A stretch of 64,000 bases of DNA, taken from contig NZ_CP074126.1 in the NCBI RefSeq assembly GCF_018282095.1, positions 2,304,501-2,368,500 on the forward strand, given 5' to 3'. Below are positions 8,958 through 17,000 of this stretch, piece by piece. This DNA is from Pseudovibrio brasiliensis (GTDB lineage Bacteria > Pseudomonadota > Alphaproteobacteria > Rhizobiales > Stappiaceae). The notes below the pieces were generated by a model that was given only the letters and a program-made list of their open reading frames with translations, ran no database searches and was not told where the DNA came from. The stretch's first letter is position 1, and every line of letters starts with the position of its first letter. The translations under genes and the position numbers were made by a program.

Positions 8958-9391
8958 TGCTTTACATGCTTGGAGCTTTGCAGATGGACACCTTTCCATT
9001 CAACGTGGATCAGGTGTCCATCTCTGGCAAGGCAGATTGGGCGAAAATGCCCGTTATAGGTGGCATCAAGCCCGGTGAGTTTATGGGCGATGGAGGAAAC
9101 ACCATCAACCTTTCAGGCCAGCTTCTTCCAATCCGGATAGGCGGCCTGAGTGAGCTTGAGATAGCCGATAAGATTCGTAAGACCGGCCAAGTGTTTCCGG
9201 TTATGCGCGGCGATGGCAAGCCCCTCGGAAACTACTTTATCAAGTCCACCAAACAAACTCATAAAGAGCTTGAGCGGGATGGGGTACCTTTCGTCATCTC
9301 CTATCAGATGGTGCTAGAGCAAGAGCCGGATGAAACCCCGACTTCGCCCGATCTCATCCCAGATCTGGTGTCAATTTTCGACCTGCTTTAA
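8957..9391 (+). CDS. P2 gpU-like phage tail protein
   Basis: 144 aa; its ATG overlaps the stop of the tape-measure remnant (TAATG). It has the gpU-type opening MLGALQMDTFPFNVDQVSI, a central GGNTINLSGQLLPIRIGG (gpU proteins show a similar ITLAGVLYPE motif), and FPVMRGDGKPLGNYFIKS, ending in an acidic tail. gpU helps complete the tail at the head-proximal end in P2-like myoviruses. Position directly after the tape measure and before X and D agrees with P2 gene order (T-U-X-D). The gene looks intact, although the phage is defective. Confidence 0.8.
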   Translation: MLYMLGALQMDTFPFNVDQVSISGKADWAKMPVIGGIKPGEFMGDGGNTINLSGQLLPIRIGGLSELEIADKIRKTGQVFPVMRGDGKPLGNYFIKSTKQTHKELERDGVPFVISYQMVLEQEPDETPTSPDLIPDLVSIFDLL

Positions 9392-9400
9392 GGGGTGGAT

Positions 9401-9625
9401 ATGTCCACTAAGATTACCGTTACAGGTGAAGAGATCACCTTATACCTGTTGCTTGTGCGGGTGCATGGCTGGAAGGGGCAGGATCTCATCACAGAGGCGC
9501 TCAGCCTCAATCCCGGCATTGCAAGTGAAGGTGCTTTTCTTCCGGCGGGCCAGGAAGTGCTTATCCCCGATCTGCCAGCTGAAACCACCATCACCCCTGA
9601 ACCAACCATTGACCTGTTTGGATAG
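9401..9625 (+). CDS. P2 gpX-like phage tail protein (LysM-like)
   Basis: 74 aa from ATG 9401, chosen over GTG 9395 because AAGGGGTGG is placed correctly for the ATG. The sequence ISTKITV-type opening, then TLYLLLVRVHGWKGQDLI, LSLNPGIA, FLPAGQEVLIPDL is characteristic of the short tail protein X, which has a LysM-like fold and works at the tail tube/baseplate. Flanked by U and D in the expected order, with 3 bp to the gpD start. Looks intact. Confidence 0.82.
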   Translation: MSTKITVTGEEITLYLLLVRVHGWKGQDLITEALSLNPGIASEGAFLPAGQEVLIPDLPAETTITPEPTIDLFG

Positions 9626-9628
9626 CGC

Positions 9629-10667
9629 ATGAGCAAATGGACTGTAGATTGGTCTGTCAATCTGAATGGAGATGACATCTCGCAGGATCTTCGCCCCTAT
9701 CTCCTGAGTATTTCAACCACGGATAAAGCGGGCCTCAGCTCTGATAGCTGTAATCTAGTGCTTGATGATCGTGGCGGGCAGATCAAGCTGCCAAGCGCAG
9801 GGCATCGGTTGTCCGTCCTCCTTGAGGGCAAGAAGGTCTTTCAGGGCATAACAGATCAGCCGGTGTCTTCAAGCAACCGCTCGGGCGGGCAAAAACTTTC
9901 AATCAAGGCCAAGGGCTTTGATGAGCGTTCCCCATTCAAGCAGCCGCTTTTCTTTCACAAAGACGATGCAACGCTTGTAGAGTTTCTGGAGGATGCTGCG
10001 AAGAAAGCCGGTTTTAACATCAAGGTAGACCCGGCATTCAAAAAGATCTTTCGGGACTATTGGTCTGCGAATGGTGAGAGCTTCCATTCCATCGGCGAGC
10101 GCTACGCCAAGGAGCTGAACGGGGCTTTCAAGATCCGAGATAAGACAGCCGTTCTATTACCCCTCGGGGCAGACAATGGCCTACCTCTCATCAAGTGCAC
10201 CCACCCCGGCAATATCATCAACTGGCGTTTGAAGCCTCGCGATCTGCGCAGGGCGTTTACGGGAAGCGCAGTGCGTTATGTGGATCGTGAAAAGGGCAAG
10301 GTGGTTGAGGTCAAACGCCCTTACAAGGAGGAGGAAATTGAAGACCCGGCACTCAAACAGCCGGTGTTAAATGCCATCCGTTCCACGGTCAAAGATGAAG
10401 ACCAAGCCAAAGAGCTTTTGAAGGCCCGTGAAGGCCAAGGAAAGCGAGAGAAGGCCTCCCGGCTCGATTACCATCAACTTTGCGCCAGAAGCTCAGGCAG
10501 AAGCGCTGTGCGCGGTGGAAGGCATCAAGCAGGGCATTGACGGTACATATCGCATTGAAAGCAGAACGCACAAGGCGGCGAGGGGTGGAGGTGCAACAAC
10601 CACCCTGAGTGTAAAAGATCCCCAGGACGGAGCAGGAAGACGGGGAGGTATGAAACCCCAAAAATAG
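9629..10667 (+). pseudogene. P2 gpD-like tail protein / late control protein, frameshifted
   Basis: The first frame runs 9629-10540 and matches gpD (baseplate hub, phage late control D family) up to about residue 268 (AKELLKAR). After that it turns into an unrelated Arg/Gly-rich tail. The proper C-terminus continues in the next frame to 10667: GSITINFAPEAQAEA, then GTYRIESRTHKAARGGG, a typical gpD end. Removing one G of the GG at 10433-10434 restores a continuous frame reading ...REAKESERRPPG..., about 345 aa. Either a real one-base insertion or a base-calling error. The N-terminal part contains RPYLLSISTTDKAG and DDRGGQIKLP, typical of the family. Confidence 0.85.
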
Positions 10668-10701
10668 TCTCTAATGCATCAACCATTGCGTCTTCTAATT
10701 G

Positions 10702-11874
10702 CTATTTCCATAAAAGTGGGTAAATCGCGTTAGTGTTAGACGTGACTGTTGAATTGCAGAAGTTGCAACGGGTTGTTACTTTCCCCGGCCCCTTTAAAGG
10801 AGCATTGGATTTACCATCGCTTGGATCTAAGCATATCCCGGTATCTTTACCACATTTCCTGCATTTCGTGGCTAAGTACCATTTGCCCCTTTCCAAGGTG
10901 GGCTTCTCTAACGTGTAGCCATCATCCAAAAAGAGACTGCTTCCTTTTTGAAAACAATACTCTAGTCCAGCCTCAAATGATGCCAGGTTTTGCTGTTCTC
11001 GAGTAACCACCGTTTGGTCTGGATCAATGCCCTTCGCTCGCAGTGCATTGCGCCCAACTAACTGTTCTACACCCAGGCCAATAGCGGTTTTTCCAAATGC
11101 GATACCTTCTATCGGTGCTATTAATGAGGTATCAAAACCATTGATTGTCAGTGCTACTGTTTCATCGTCATTCGGATATAGTACTGGGCAAATCTCAACT
11201 CCATCCATACTGGCAGTCATTATTTGTGCAAACCCACCGACATCTGCGGTCGTTGGATCTGAAACTACCTGATTAAATGCTGCCATTGGACCTTTGGTAA
11301 TGCCAATAGAGTTTGCTTCTTGAAGCGCTTTTTCGAACTTTTCTTTGCCCGAACCGATCGCAATGCACTGGTTACTTTCGAGAACAATCTTCGTGCTAAG
11401 CATACGAAAAACGCCATCCTCGATTGATGGTGTGATCGCACAAGTAATTTGCTTTTTCTCGACTGGGCAGTAACCAAAGATTAGTGCTGTGAACTGGCTC
11501 CTTCGCTCCCGGGAGTTAAGATCCTTAGCAACATACTCACCTGCCTTGGAATAAATTTCACCAACATGAGAAATTGAGGGCAACGCGCGTTCATCATCGC
11601 TGAACATCGTTTGGGTACAGTTGCTTGCAATAAAGTGCGCGTTGTGAGCCAATATAGTAGAGCCTGCAAAGGCAAAGCCACAGGAATAATAACGACCAGT
11701 GTGTTTGGCGTTGGAAGTGGCCGGTTTCACAGATACAGGCACAACAGCTAACTTGCCGCCTGAGTCGATTAATGTGTTAGATCGACCTGTGTTTGGGTTC
11801 ATGCCGTCTGAAATCCTAGTATCAGCAACGCAATTAACAACGCCATTTTCATTCCAAAGAGCAACTAGAGTCAT
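10702..11874 (-). CDS. Proteasome-fold (Ntn hydrolase) protein with C-terminal zinc ribbon, phage cargo gene
   Basis: 390 aa from ATG 11874 (AGGT 7 bases upstream; a GTG at 11883 is in frame but less well placed). It begins Met-Thr, so Met removal would expose Thr1 as in HslV and proteasome beta subunits. Counting from that Thr, Asp falls at 17 (NCVADTRIS) and a Lys follows in DSGGKLAVVP at 40, like the Thr1/Asp17/Lys33 triad with a longer loop. Next come a FAFAGSTILAHNAHF segment resembling the Gly-Ser/Thr turn before helix 1 of that fold, and GGFAQIMTASMDGVEI resembling a late core strand. The C-terminus adds CRKC (338-341) and CNFC (370-373), a zinc ribbon. It is opposite to the phage genes, where P2-like phages carry cargo such as anti-phage genes. 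I do not recognise a named family; defence or protein turnover is speculation. Confidence 0.6.
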   Translation of the reverse strand: MTLVALWNENGVVNCVADTRISDGMNPNTGRSNTLIDSGGKLAVVPVSVKPATSNAKHTGRYYSCGFAFAGSTILAHNAHFIASNCTQTMFSDDERALPSISHVGEIYSKAGEYVAKDLNSRERRSQFTALIFGYCPVEKKQITCAITPSIEDGVFRMLSTKIVLESNQCIAIGSGKEKFEKALQEANSIGITKGPMAAFNQVVSDPTTADVGGFAQIMTASMDGVEICPVLYPNDDETVALTINGFDTSLIAPIEGIAFGKTAIGLGVEQLVGRNALRAKGIDPDQTVVTREQQNLASFEAGLEYCFQKGSSLFLDDGYTLEKPTLERGKWYLATKCRKCGKDTGICLDPSDGKSNAPLKGPGKVTTRCNFCNSTVTSNTNAIYPLLWK

Positions 11875-12022
11875 GGTTCGCACCTAATTTATTGGCAAGC
11901 ATCAAAGCTAACTTGAAAGGAATTATCAAATCTCTTTTCTGGAATAACTCATAATCGATATCTGTCTCAACATTTGTTTCAAACCGCCGTAACTGGCGGT
12001 TTTTTTTATGGAGAACTCCAAC

Positions 12023-12493
12023 ATGAAGGCCACTCAAACACGGCTCGCTGGAGCCTCAGCTGCTCTTATCATTGCATTTGTGGGCGCTTGGGAGGGGTTA
12101 CGAACCAGCGCTTACAAGGATGTGGTTGGTGTGTCGACGATCTGCTACGGCGAAACCAAGGGCGTGAAGATGGGGGATACAGCAGCTAAGGCTGAATGCG
12201 ATGCCATGCTTGATGCATCGCTCAAGGAACATGAGGCCGGGATGCGCAGTTGCTTGAAAGCTCCAGAAAATATCCCAATCAAGACCTACCTTGCAATGGT
12301 TTCGCTCTCCTACAACATCGGGTCCGGTGCATTTTGCAAATCGACCGCTCGGCGCCGACTGAACGAAGGAAACTGGACCGGAGCCTGTAAGGCTGCCACT
12401 TGGTTTAATAGAGCTGGTGGCCGCAAAGTTCAGGGCTTAGTCAATCGAAGGCAAGATGAGTACAAGCTGTGCATGCAAGGGGCGAAGGGATGA
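12023..12493 (+). CDS. Phage lysozyme (GH24 endolysin) with signal-arrest-release-type N-terminus
   Basis: 156 aa from ATG 12023 (GGAG 9 bases upstream; an ATG at 12008 would add five residues). The hydrophobic N-terminus LAGASAALIIAFVGA suggests a signal-anchor that releases later, as in P1 Lyz and R21. It is followed by the GH24 catalytic triad region: Glu in AWEGLRTSAYKD, Asp in YKDVVGV, Thr in STICYGET. It degrades peptidoglycan for lysis. C-terminal VNRRQDEYKLCM is typical of the family, which often uses Cys residues for activation. Its stop overlaps the next gene (ATGA), starting a compact lysis operon. Confidence 0.92.
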   Translation: MKATQTRLAGASAALIIAFVGAWEGLRTSAYKDVVGVSTICYGETKGVKMGDTAAKAECDAMLDASLKEHEAGMRSCLKAPENIPIKTYLAMVSLSYNIGSGAFCKSTARRRLNEGNWTGACKAATWFNRAGGRKVQGLVNRRQDEYKLCMQGAKG

Positions 12494-12924
12494 TAGATCT
12501 CATCTCCTCGTTTATCAGCACAGGCATTGAAACCTTGCTGGCCTACGGGGGGCTTGTAGGCGCATTGCTAGCGTTCATCGCACGCTTTGAACCCCGCACT
12601 CCTAACTGGCTTTCTACTCTCGTAACAACCGCGTTGCTTTGCGTGTCTGTCTGGTTCTTCTCTGCCTTACATCATGACAGGGAAGCCGAAGTAGCCCAGC
12701 TGAAAGCCGATAACAGCGCTCTCACACGCGTAGCAGCAGCACACAAAGTCATCTCAGAGCAAGCGAGTAAAAGCCTGTTGGACCGTGTCCAGCAGCTAAG
12801 CTCAATTGAAGAAAAGGTAAGGGACTATGAACTTGAGCTGGAGAGGGGCAAGATTTCCGCTTGTCCTTCTGATCCCGCTTATCTTAGCAGGATGCGAGCA
12901 CTTCAGTTCCGAAAAGCTCGTTAA
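12490..12924 (+). CDS. Inner-membrane spanin-like protein (Rz type)
   Basis: 144 aa from ATG 12490, overlapping the lysozyme stop by ATGA. Two hydrophobic stretches (IETLLAYGGLVGALLAFIA and LSTLVTTALLCVSVWFFSA) are followed by a long charged coiled coil (REAEVAQLKADNSAL to SIEEKVRDYELELERG). The 3' third overlaps an outer-membrane lipoprotein gene in another frame, the classic Rz/Rz1 arrangement. Rz normally has one membrane segment; the extra one is unusual, and the first might be a holin-like addition. It would pair with Rz1 to fuse the inner and outer membranes in the last lysis step. Confidence 0.75.
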   Translation: MIDLISSFISTGIETLLAYGGLVGALLAFIARFEPRTPNWLSTLVTTALLCVSVWFFSALHHDREAEVAQLKADNSALTRVAAAHKVISEQASKSLLDRVQQLSSIEEKVRDYELELERGKISACPSDPAYLSRMRALQFRKAR

Positions 12925-13123
12925 AAACTCTGGAGAGCTGTTCAAGCCTCCTGATCCTCCACCAGATCTGACAGTCACAACTAAAGACCCTGGCATAACC
13001 GGCGATCAAGGCCGGGATGCAATCAGGCACAGAGCTGCATTGATAGCCTGCCATGCAAAAGAACAGGGCTGGCAGTCCTTTTATGGAAGCATTCAGGCCA
13101 ACTTGAAAGGTATTGCCAAATGA
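12827..13123 (+). CDS. Outer-membrane spanin lipoprotein (Rz1 type), overlapping Rz
   Basis: 98 aa in a different frame, starting inside the Rz-like gene and extending 199 bp past its end. A short signal, FPLVLLIPLILAGC, ends in a lipobox (LAGC), so the mature protein would be lipid-anchored. A proline-rich stretch PPDPPPD follows, as in Rz1 proteins. It is longer than lambda Rz1 (60 aa). The nested placement and lipobox make this a confident o-spanin. Confidence 0.85.
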   Translation: MNLSWRGARFPLVLLIPLILAGCEHFSSEKLVKNSGELFKPPDPPPDLTVTTKDPGITGDQGRDAIRHRAALIACHAKEQGWQSFYGSIQANLKGIAK

Positions 13124-13356
13124 TGCCGAAGACAGAGTTCGGGTCAATCACTGGATTGAGTGTCTATGGGGCTTTGGGGTATGCATCTAGCTACCTTGAG
13201 CCTGTACTCCAGTTCGCCTTACTGCTCGCAGTATTAATCGGAGCGATCTTGTTGGCTTATGGCCGTTGGGTTGATGCTCGCAACAAACGGTTAGACACCC
13301 GTATTAAACTGCATCAGCTGAAAGATCTGGAAGAAGCCGACGACAAACGAGAATAG
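13120..13356 (+). CDS. Small membrane protein, putative holin
   Basis: 78 aa; its ATG overlaps the stop of the o-spanin (ATGA). One clear membrane segment (VLQFALLLAVLIGAILLAYG, residues about 29-48), a possible weak one before it, and a charged C-terminus (NKRLDTRIKLHQLKDLEEADDKRE). Size, topology and place at the end of the lysis cassette fit a class II or III holin. No family motif is recognised, so the holin call rests on context. Confidence 0.6.
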   Translation: MMPKTEFGSITGLSVYGALGYASSYLEPVLQFALLLAVLIGAILLAYGRWVDARNKRLDTRIKLHQLKDLEEADDKRE

Positions 13357-13361
13357 AAAAT

Positions 13362-13385
13362 GATAGCCCCAAAAACGGGGCTATC
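13362..13385. terminator. Hairpin between convergent genes
   Basis: Perfect 9-bp stem GATAGCCCC / GGGGCTATC with a loop of six (AAAAAC). The downstream T tract is weak on both strands (ATTTTC on the minus strand). It lies between the lysis operon and a small minus-strand gene and probably terminates both. Confidence 0.6.
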
Positions 13386-13396
13386 CAGTTCCTTGA

Positions 13397-13555
13397 TCAG
13401 ATCCAGTCATCTGGCTCTAAGTCATCCAGAGTTGCTCCAAAGAGCGCTAGACGATCCATTTCGTTCTGGGTGAGCGTCACATGCAGATGGATGAGTTCGC
13501 CAACGGTGGTGACTTCGCAACGCTGTGCAATAAAATCTAAAGCCGCGGATAGCAT
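13397..13555 (-). CDS. Small acidic protein of unknown function (52 aa)
   Basis: ATG 13555 is preceded by AAAGG at a good distance (8 bases). The product begins MLSAALDFIAQRCEV, contains THVTLTQNEMDRLAL-like helical sequence (LTQNEMDRLALFG) and ends with an acidic stretch, ATLDDLEPDDWI. Codon use looks coding. I recognise no family. It lies between the phage lysis genes and the autotransporter, on the opposite strand, with its 3' end at a hairpin. It could be a small regulator or a cargo gene. Confidence 0.55.
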   Translation of the reverse strand: MLSAALDFIAQRCEVTTVGELIHLHVTLTQNEMDRLALFGATLDDLEPDDWI

Positions 13556-13988
13556 GAGTTTACCTTTTAAATTTCTTCATTATTCCAAAGAGTAGACTTC
13601 AAAAACTATTGGCAAAGCACCGTCATCCTGCAAGTAAAATGTTTTATGCAAGCTAAAATAGATTGATATTTCTAACTGATTACATAAAATGGTCGATTAA
13701 CAATATTGTATTGATAAGGATTGCGGTAAGAGTAGTAAGTTTCAGTTTAAATAACTAAGCAATTTAAGGTAATAGTGCCGCTGCAGATTCTTGATAATCC
13801 ATTTAAAATAGGTCTTTGGTTTAGTTTTGCATTAGAGGAATATACTAGTAATTGCTGTAGCTGGATTGGCGCGCTTAAAGGTTACACATATGTCAATCGT
13901 GCACTGCACTCCGTGGTGGGCCATCTAGGTTGATAAGTTGATTTACTCTTACATGGACATCAAGGCAGAATGATCTCTACCAAAACAC
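13556..13988. other. AT-rich intergenic region inside the element
   Basis: Clearly richer in A/T than its flanks from about 13560 to 13860. No open frame with a ribosome site was found. It may hold the promoter of the small minus-strand gene. Confidence 0.4.
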
Positions 13989-14022
13989 AAGCCCCACTGC
14001 GTCTTTAACCGCAGCAGGGCTT
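13989..14022 (-). terminator. Terminator of the autotransporter gene
   Basis: On the minus strand AAGCCCTGCTGCG pairs imperfectly with CGCAGTGGGGCTT around an 8-nt loop, followed by GTGTTTTG. It lies 22 bp after the stop codon. Confidence 0.65.
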
Positions 14023-14044
14023 ATGTAATTAAAGAATTTCGAGT

Positions 14045-17000
14045 TTAAAACTCAAAGCTAAGCCGAGCATTTACACCATGTTTGCTGTTACCAGCCGCTA
14101 GCTGCCCAGCATAGGAAAGCCCAAACTGTGTCCGCTCGTTTACGGCTAGGTCGAAGCCAGCTTCCAAAATGCCAATGTCTTTGGCAATCGGGCTGCCTTC
14201 CACCGTAAAGGCGCTGCCACCACTGGCAAAGCTCTGGGTGAAGTTAACCGTATCAGTTGAGGCATGCTGCCAGCCCACAACACCGCGCGCGGTCAGGTTT
14301 GCACCACCAAGAGTAAACTCACTGGCAGCTCTCAGACCCAGTGTTGTAAAGGTCACATCCGTGCTCTGATCACCAGCGGAAAGGGCCGCAGCACCACCAT
14401 CTTCAGCAAAGCTGCGGCTGATCAGGTGCACATGAGCCAGACCTGCAAAGGGTTCAAGCGTAGTTGCGCCAAAGTCAAACGCATATCCCAGCTCACCAAA
14501 GGCTTGCAGCGTCGCCGCATTCTGATCTGCTTCAAGCTTATCGGTAAACGCACCGCCAGAGATGGAGACAGACCGTTCAGTGTCAATCTGATGCCAGGAC
14601 ACCGCAGCGCCAGTGCGCACAGCAAAGCCATTCACCTGTGTGCCTGCGTAACCGCCAAAGGTGTACGTATCAGCCGTTGCTTCAGAAGCACGGTCATCCG
14701 CGTCCATGGAGCTGCGGCTGTAGCCGCCCGTCAGGCCAACACGCAGGTTGCTGAAGGCATCGCTGTCAACACCAAACAGAACGCCGCCGGTTGAATGATC
14801 AAGAGCCGCCGTATTGCCATTACGTTTTGCTTCGCCCCAGCTGCCATAGCTCATGTTCCAGAGCGTCAATAACCCCAGTTGGGCAGTTTCAGCCCCAGCT
14901 GTCTTGCGTGCCTGAGCAGCAGAGGTATGCAAACGGTCATTGACCGCATTGCGAACGAAACGGCTGTTTTCAATCAGCACACCACGCGCTGAAGCATTGA
15001 TCTCGCCGGAAAGGCTGTCAAATGCCGCCTGCGCTGCTGTCTCATCGGTCACAGTCCCGATCAGAGCGTTATAAACCGCACTGCCAGATCCAAGGCGTTG
15101 AACGACCTCAGCAGAAGCTTTCTGGTTCGTCGTGCGCGCTGCGCTGGCAAAATCAATGTCATTGCGTAGCAAGGTCAGCTCAATATCGTTACTATCAGTA
15201 CCCGCCTCATAATCCAGCGTGGCATTCAGGAACAACAGGTTGTTCTCAATGGAAGAGAACTCGCCTGTAATCGCATCGGTTCCGTCATTTTCAACAATGA
15301 TGAACGGCCCCGTCGGATCAAGACTCCAGTCTGCTTTGTCCGCAGGCGTCAGCACCAGATCAAGGACAGTGTCGCTCACATCCACATTGCCATTCACCAC
15401 TAGCTTGTCCGCAAGCTTGGTGTCGCCTTCTACTTCAATTTCCAGTGTACCTGTGCCGGAGTAATCGCCGTTGATTGTAGTCACCCCGATGGAGTTGCCC
15501 GGTGCAATGCGGCCATTGTTGTTGGTCACATTGCCCTTAATAGTTCCGTGTCCGCCCAGCACGCCAGAGCTTTCCACCTTAACATCACTAATCAGCTCAA
15601 CCCCGCTTTTGCCGAAGGAACTACCAACAATCAAAGCGCCATTTTCAACAGTGGTACCACCGCCAACAGAGTTGGAGGCCCCATCCAGCACCAGTTTGCC
15701 TGTGCCGGATTTCTCCAGCTCACCAGTTGAGCTGATATCCCCTGTCAAAGCTAGGCTCTTGCTGGAAACATCCAGCTCACCACCGGCAGAGTCCAAGTCA
15801 AAGCTATCTACTGTTAGATCAGAGTTACCAGTAGTCTGGAACGTGCCGCCGTTCAAAACAACATCTCCAGTCCCAAGCTGGGCCATGTCCGAAACTGAGA
15901 GCAAGCCATCGTTAATCAAAGTGCCACCAGAGTAGGTGTTGGTTCCAGAAAGGGTGAGCGTGCCACCACCAGTTTTGACCAGAGAACCTGCACCAGACAA
16001 GTTGCCATCATAAGTGCCATCTATGTTTTGGGCAAAAACCGCATGAGTATTTGCAGCGGTGTGAATATCACCTTGCAGGGTTTTCGCATCTCCCTGAACC
16101 TTACCCTCATTTATGACTGTTCCACCGGTGTAGCTATTGTAACCTGACAGGATCAGTGTACCCGAGCCTTCTTTGACCAGCGAACCAGCACCCCACATTA
16201 TTGCTAAGTAGTGTCCATTTGTATCTTGGTCAAAAACAACACTAGTATTGGCAGCTGTGTTGATATGGCTATTCAAACTAGTGATATCGCCTTGCAACGT
16301 ACCCGCCTCAACCTTCGTCCCCCCTGTATAGGAGTTGGCGCCGGAAAGGATGAGTGTTCCGTTCCCCGTCTTCGTCAACCCACCTGCACCCGAGATAGCA
16401 CCCGTATATGTGCCCGTGTTGCTTTGGTTGAACCTAAGGTTCGCGTCAGCTTCCACAACAACATTGCCTTGTATGTTGTTTGAGTTACCTTCCAGTACGC
16501 CCTGTTGGATGGTCCAGTCCTGGTTGCCAAAGCCGGTCAGCGTCCAGGTGGATGCACCGGTTTTCTTGTAGTTCTCAAAGCCTCTGTACTGAGCATTATT
16601 TGCAATTAAACTAGCATTGAAACTGCTATCAACACTGCCTCCCAGTGCAAATGTATCATTGGTCCCAGCGGTAGCGTCAACATTGCCTTCTACGATTGAC
16701 CCTGCTGTATGTGTGAAGCTGTTAGTGCCACCAGTAAACTCAACGGCGTTTGCTCGCTGATTATTGGCATTAAGCCCACCAAAAATGCTACCGCTGTTTA
16801 TGATCGTTAGCTCAGAGCCCTTGATCCCTACCGCACCAGATCCGGTACTACCGCCGGAATGAACACGCAAACTGTTTCCGCCTTGGATTTGACCAGTATT
16901 CTTAATGGTATATGGACCACCAATAAGATTGACTGCTATGCCGCCGTTTGCGCTACGATGATTCTTACTTTCTCCGCCATCCCCTCCAGCGATATTGCCA

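Noticed and set aside
9629-10540. gpD as a complete 303-aa protein
   Set aside because: The last 35 or so residues are a frameshift product; the true C-terminus is in the next frame to 10667. Programmed frameshifting was considered, but no slippery heptamer is present.
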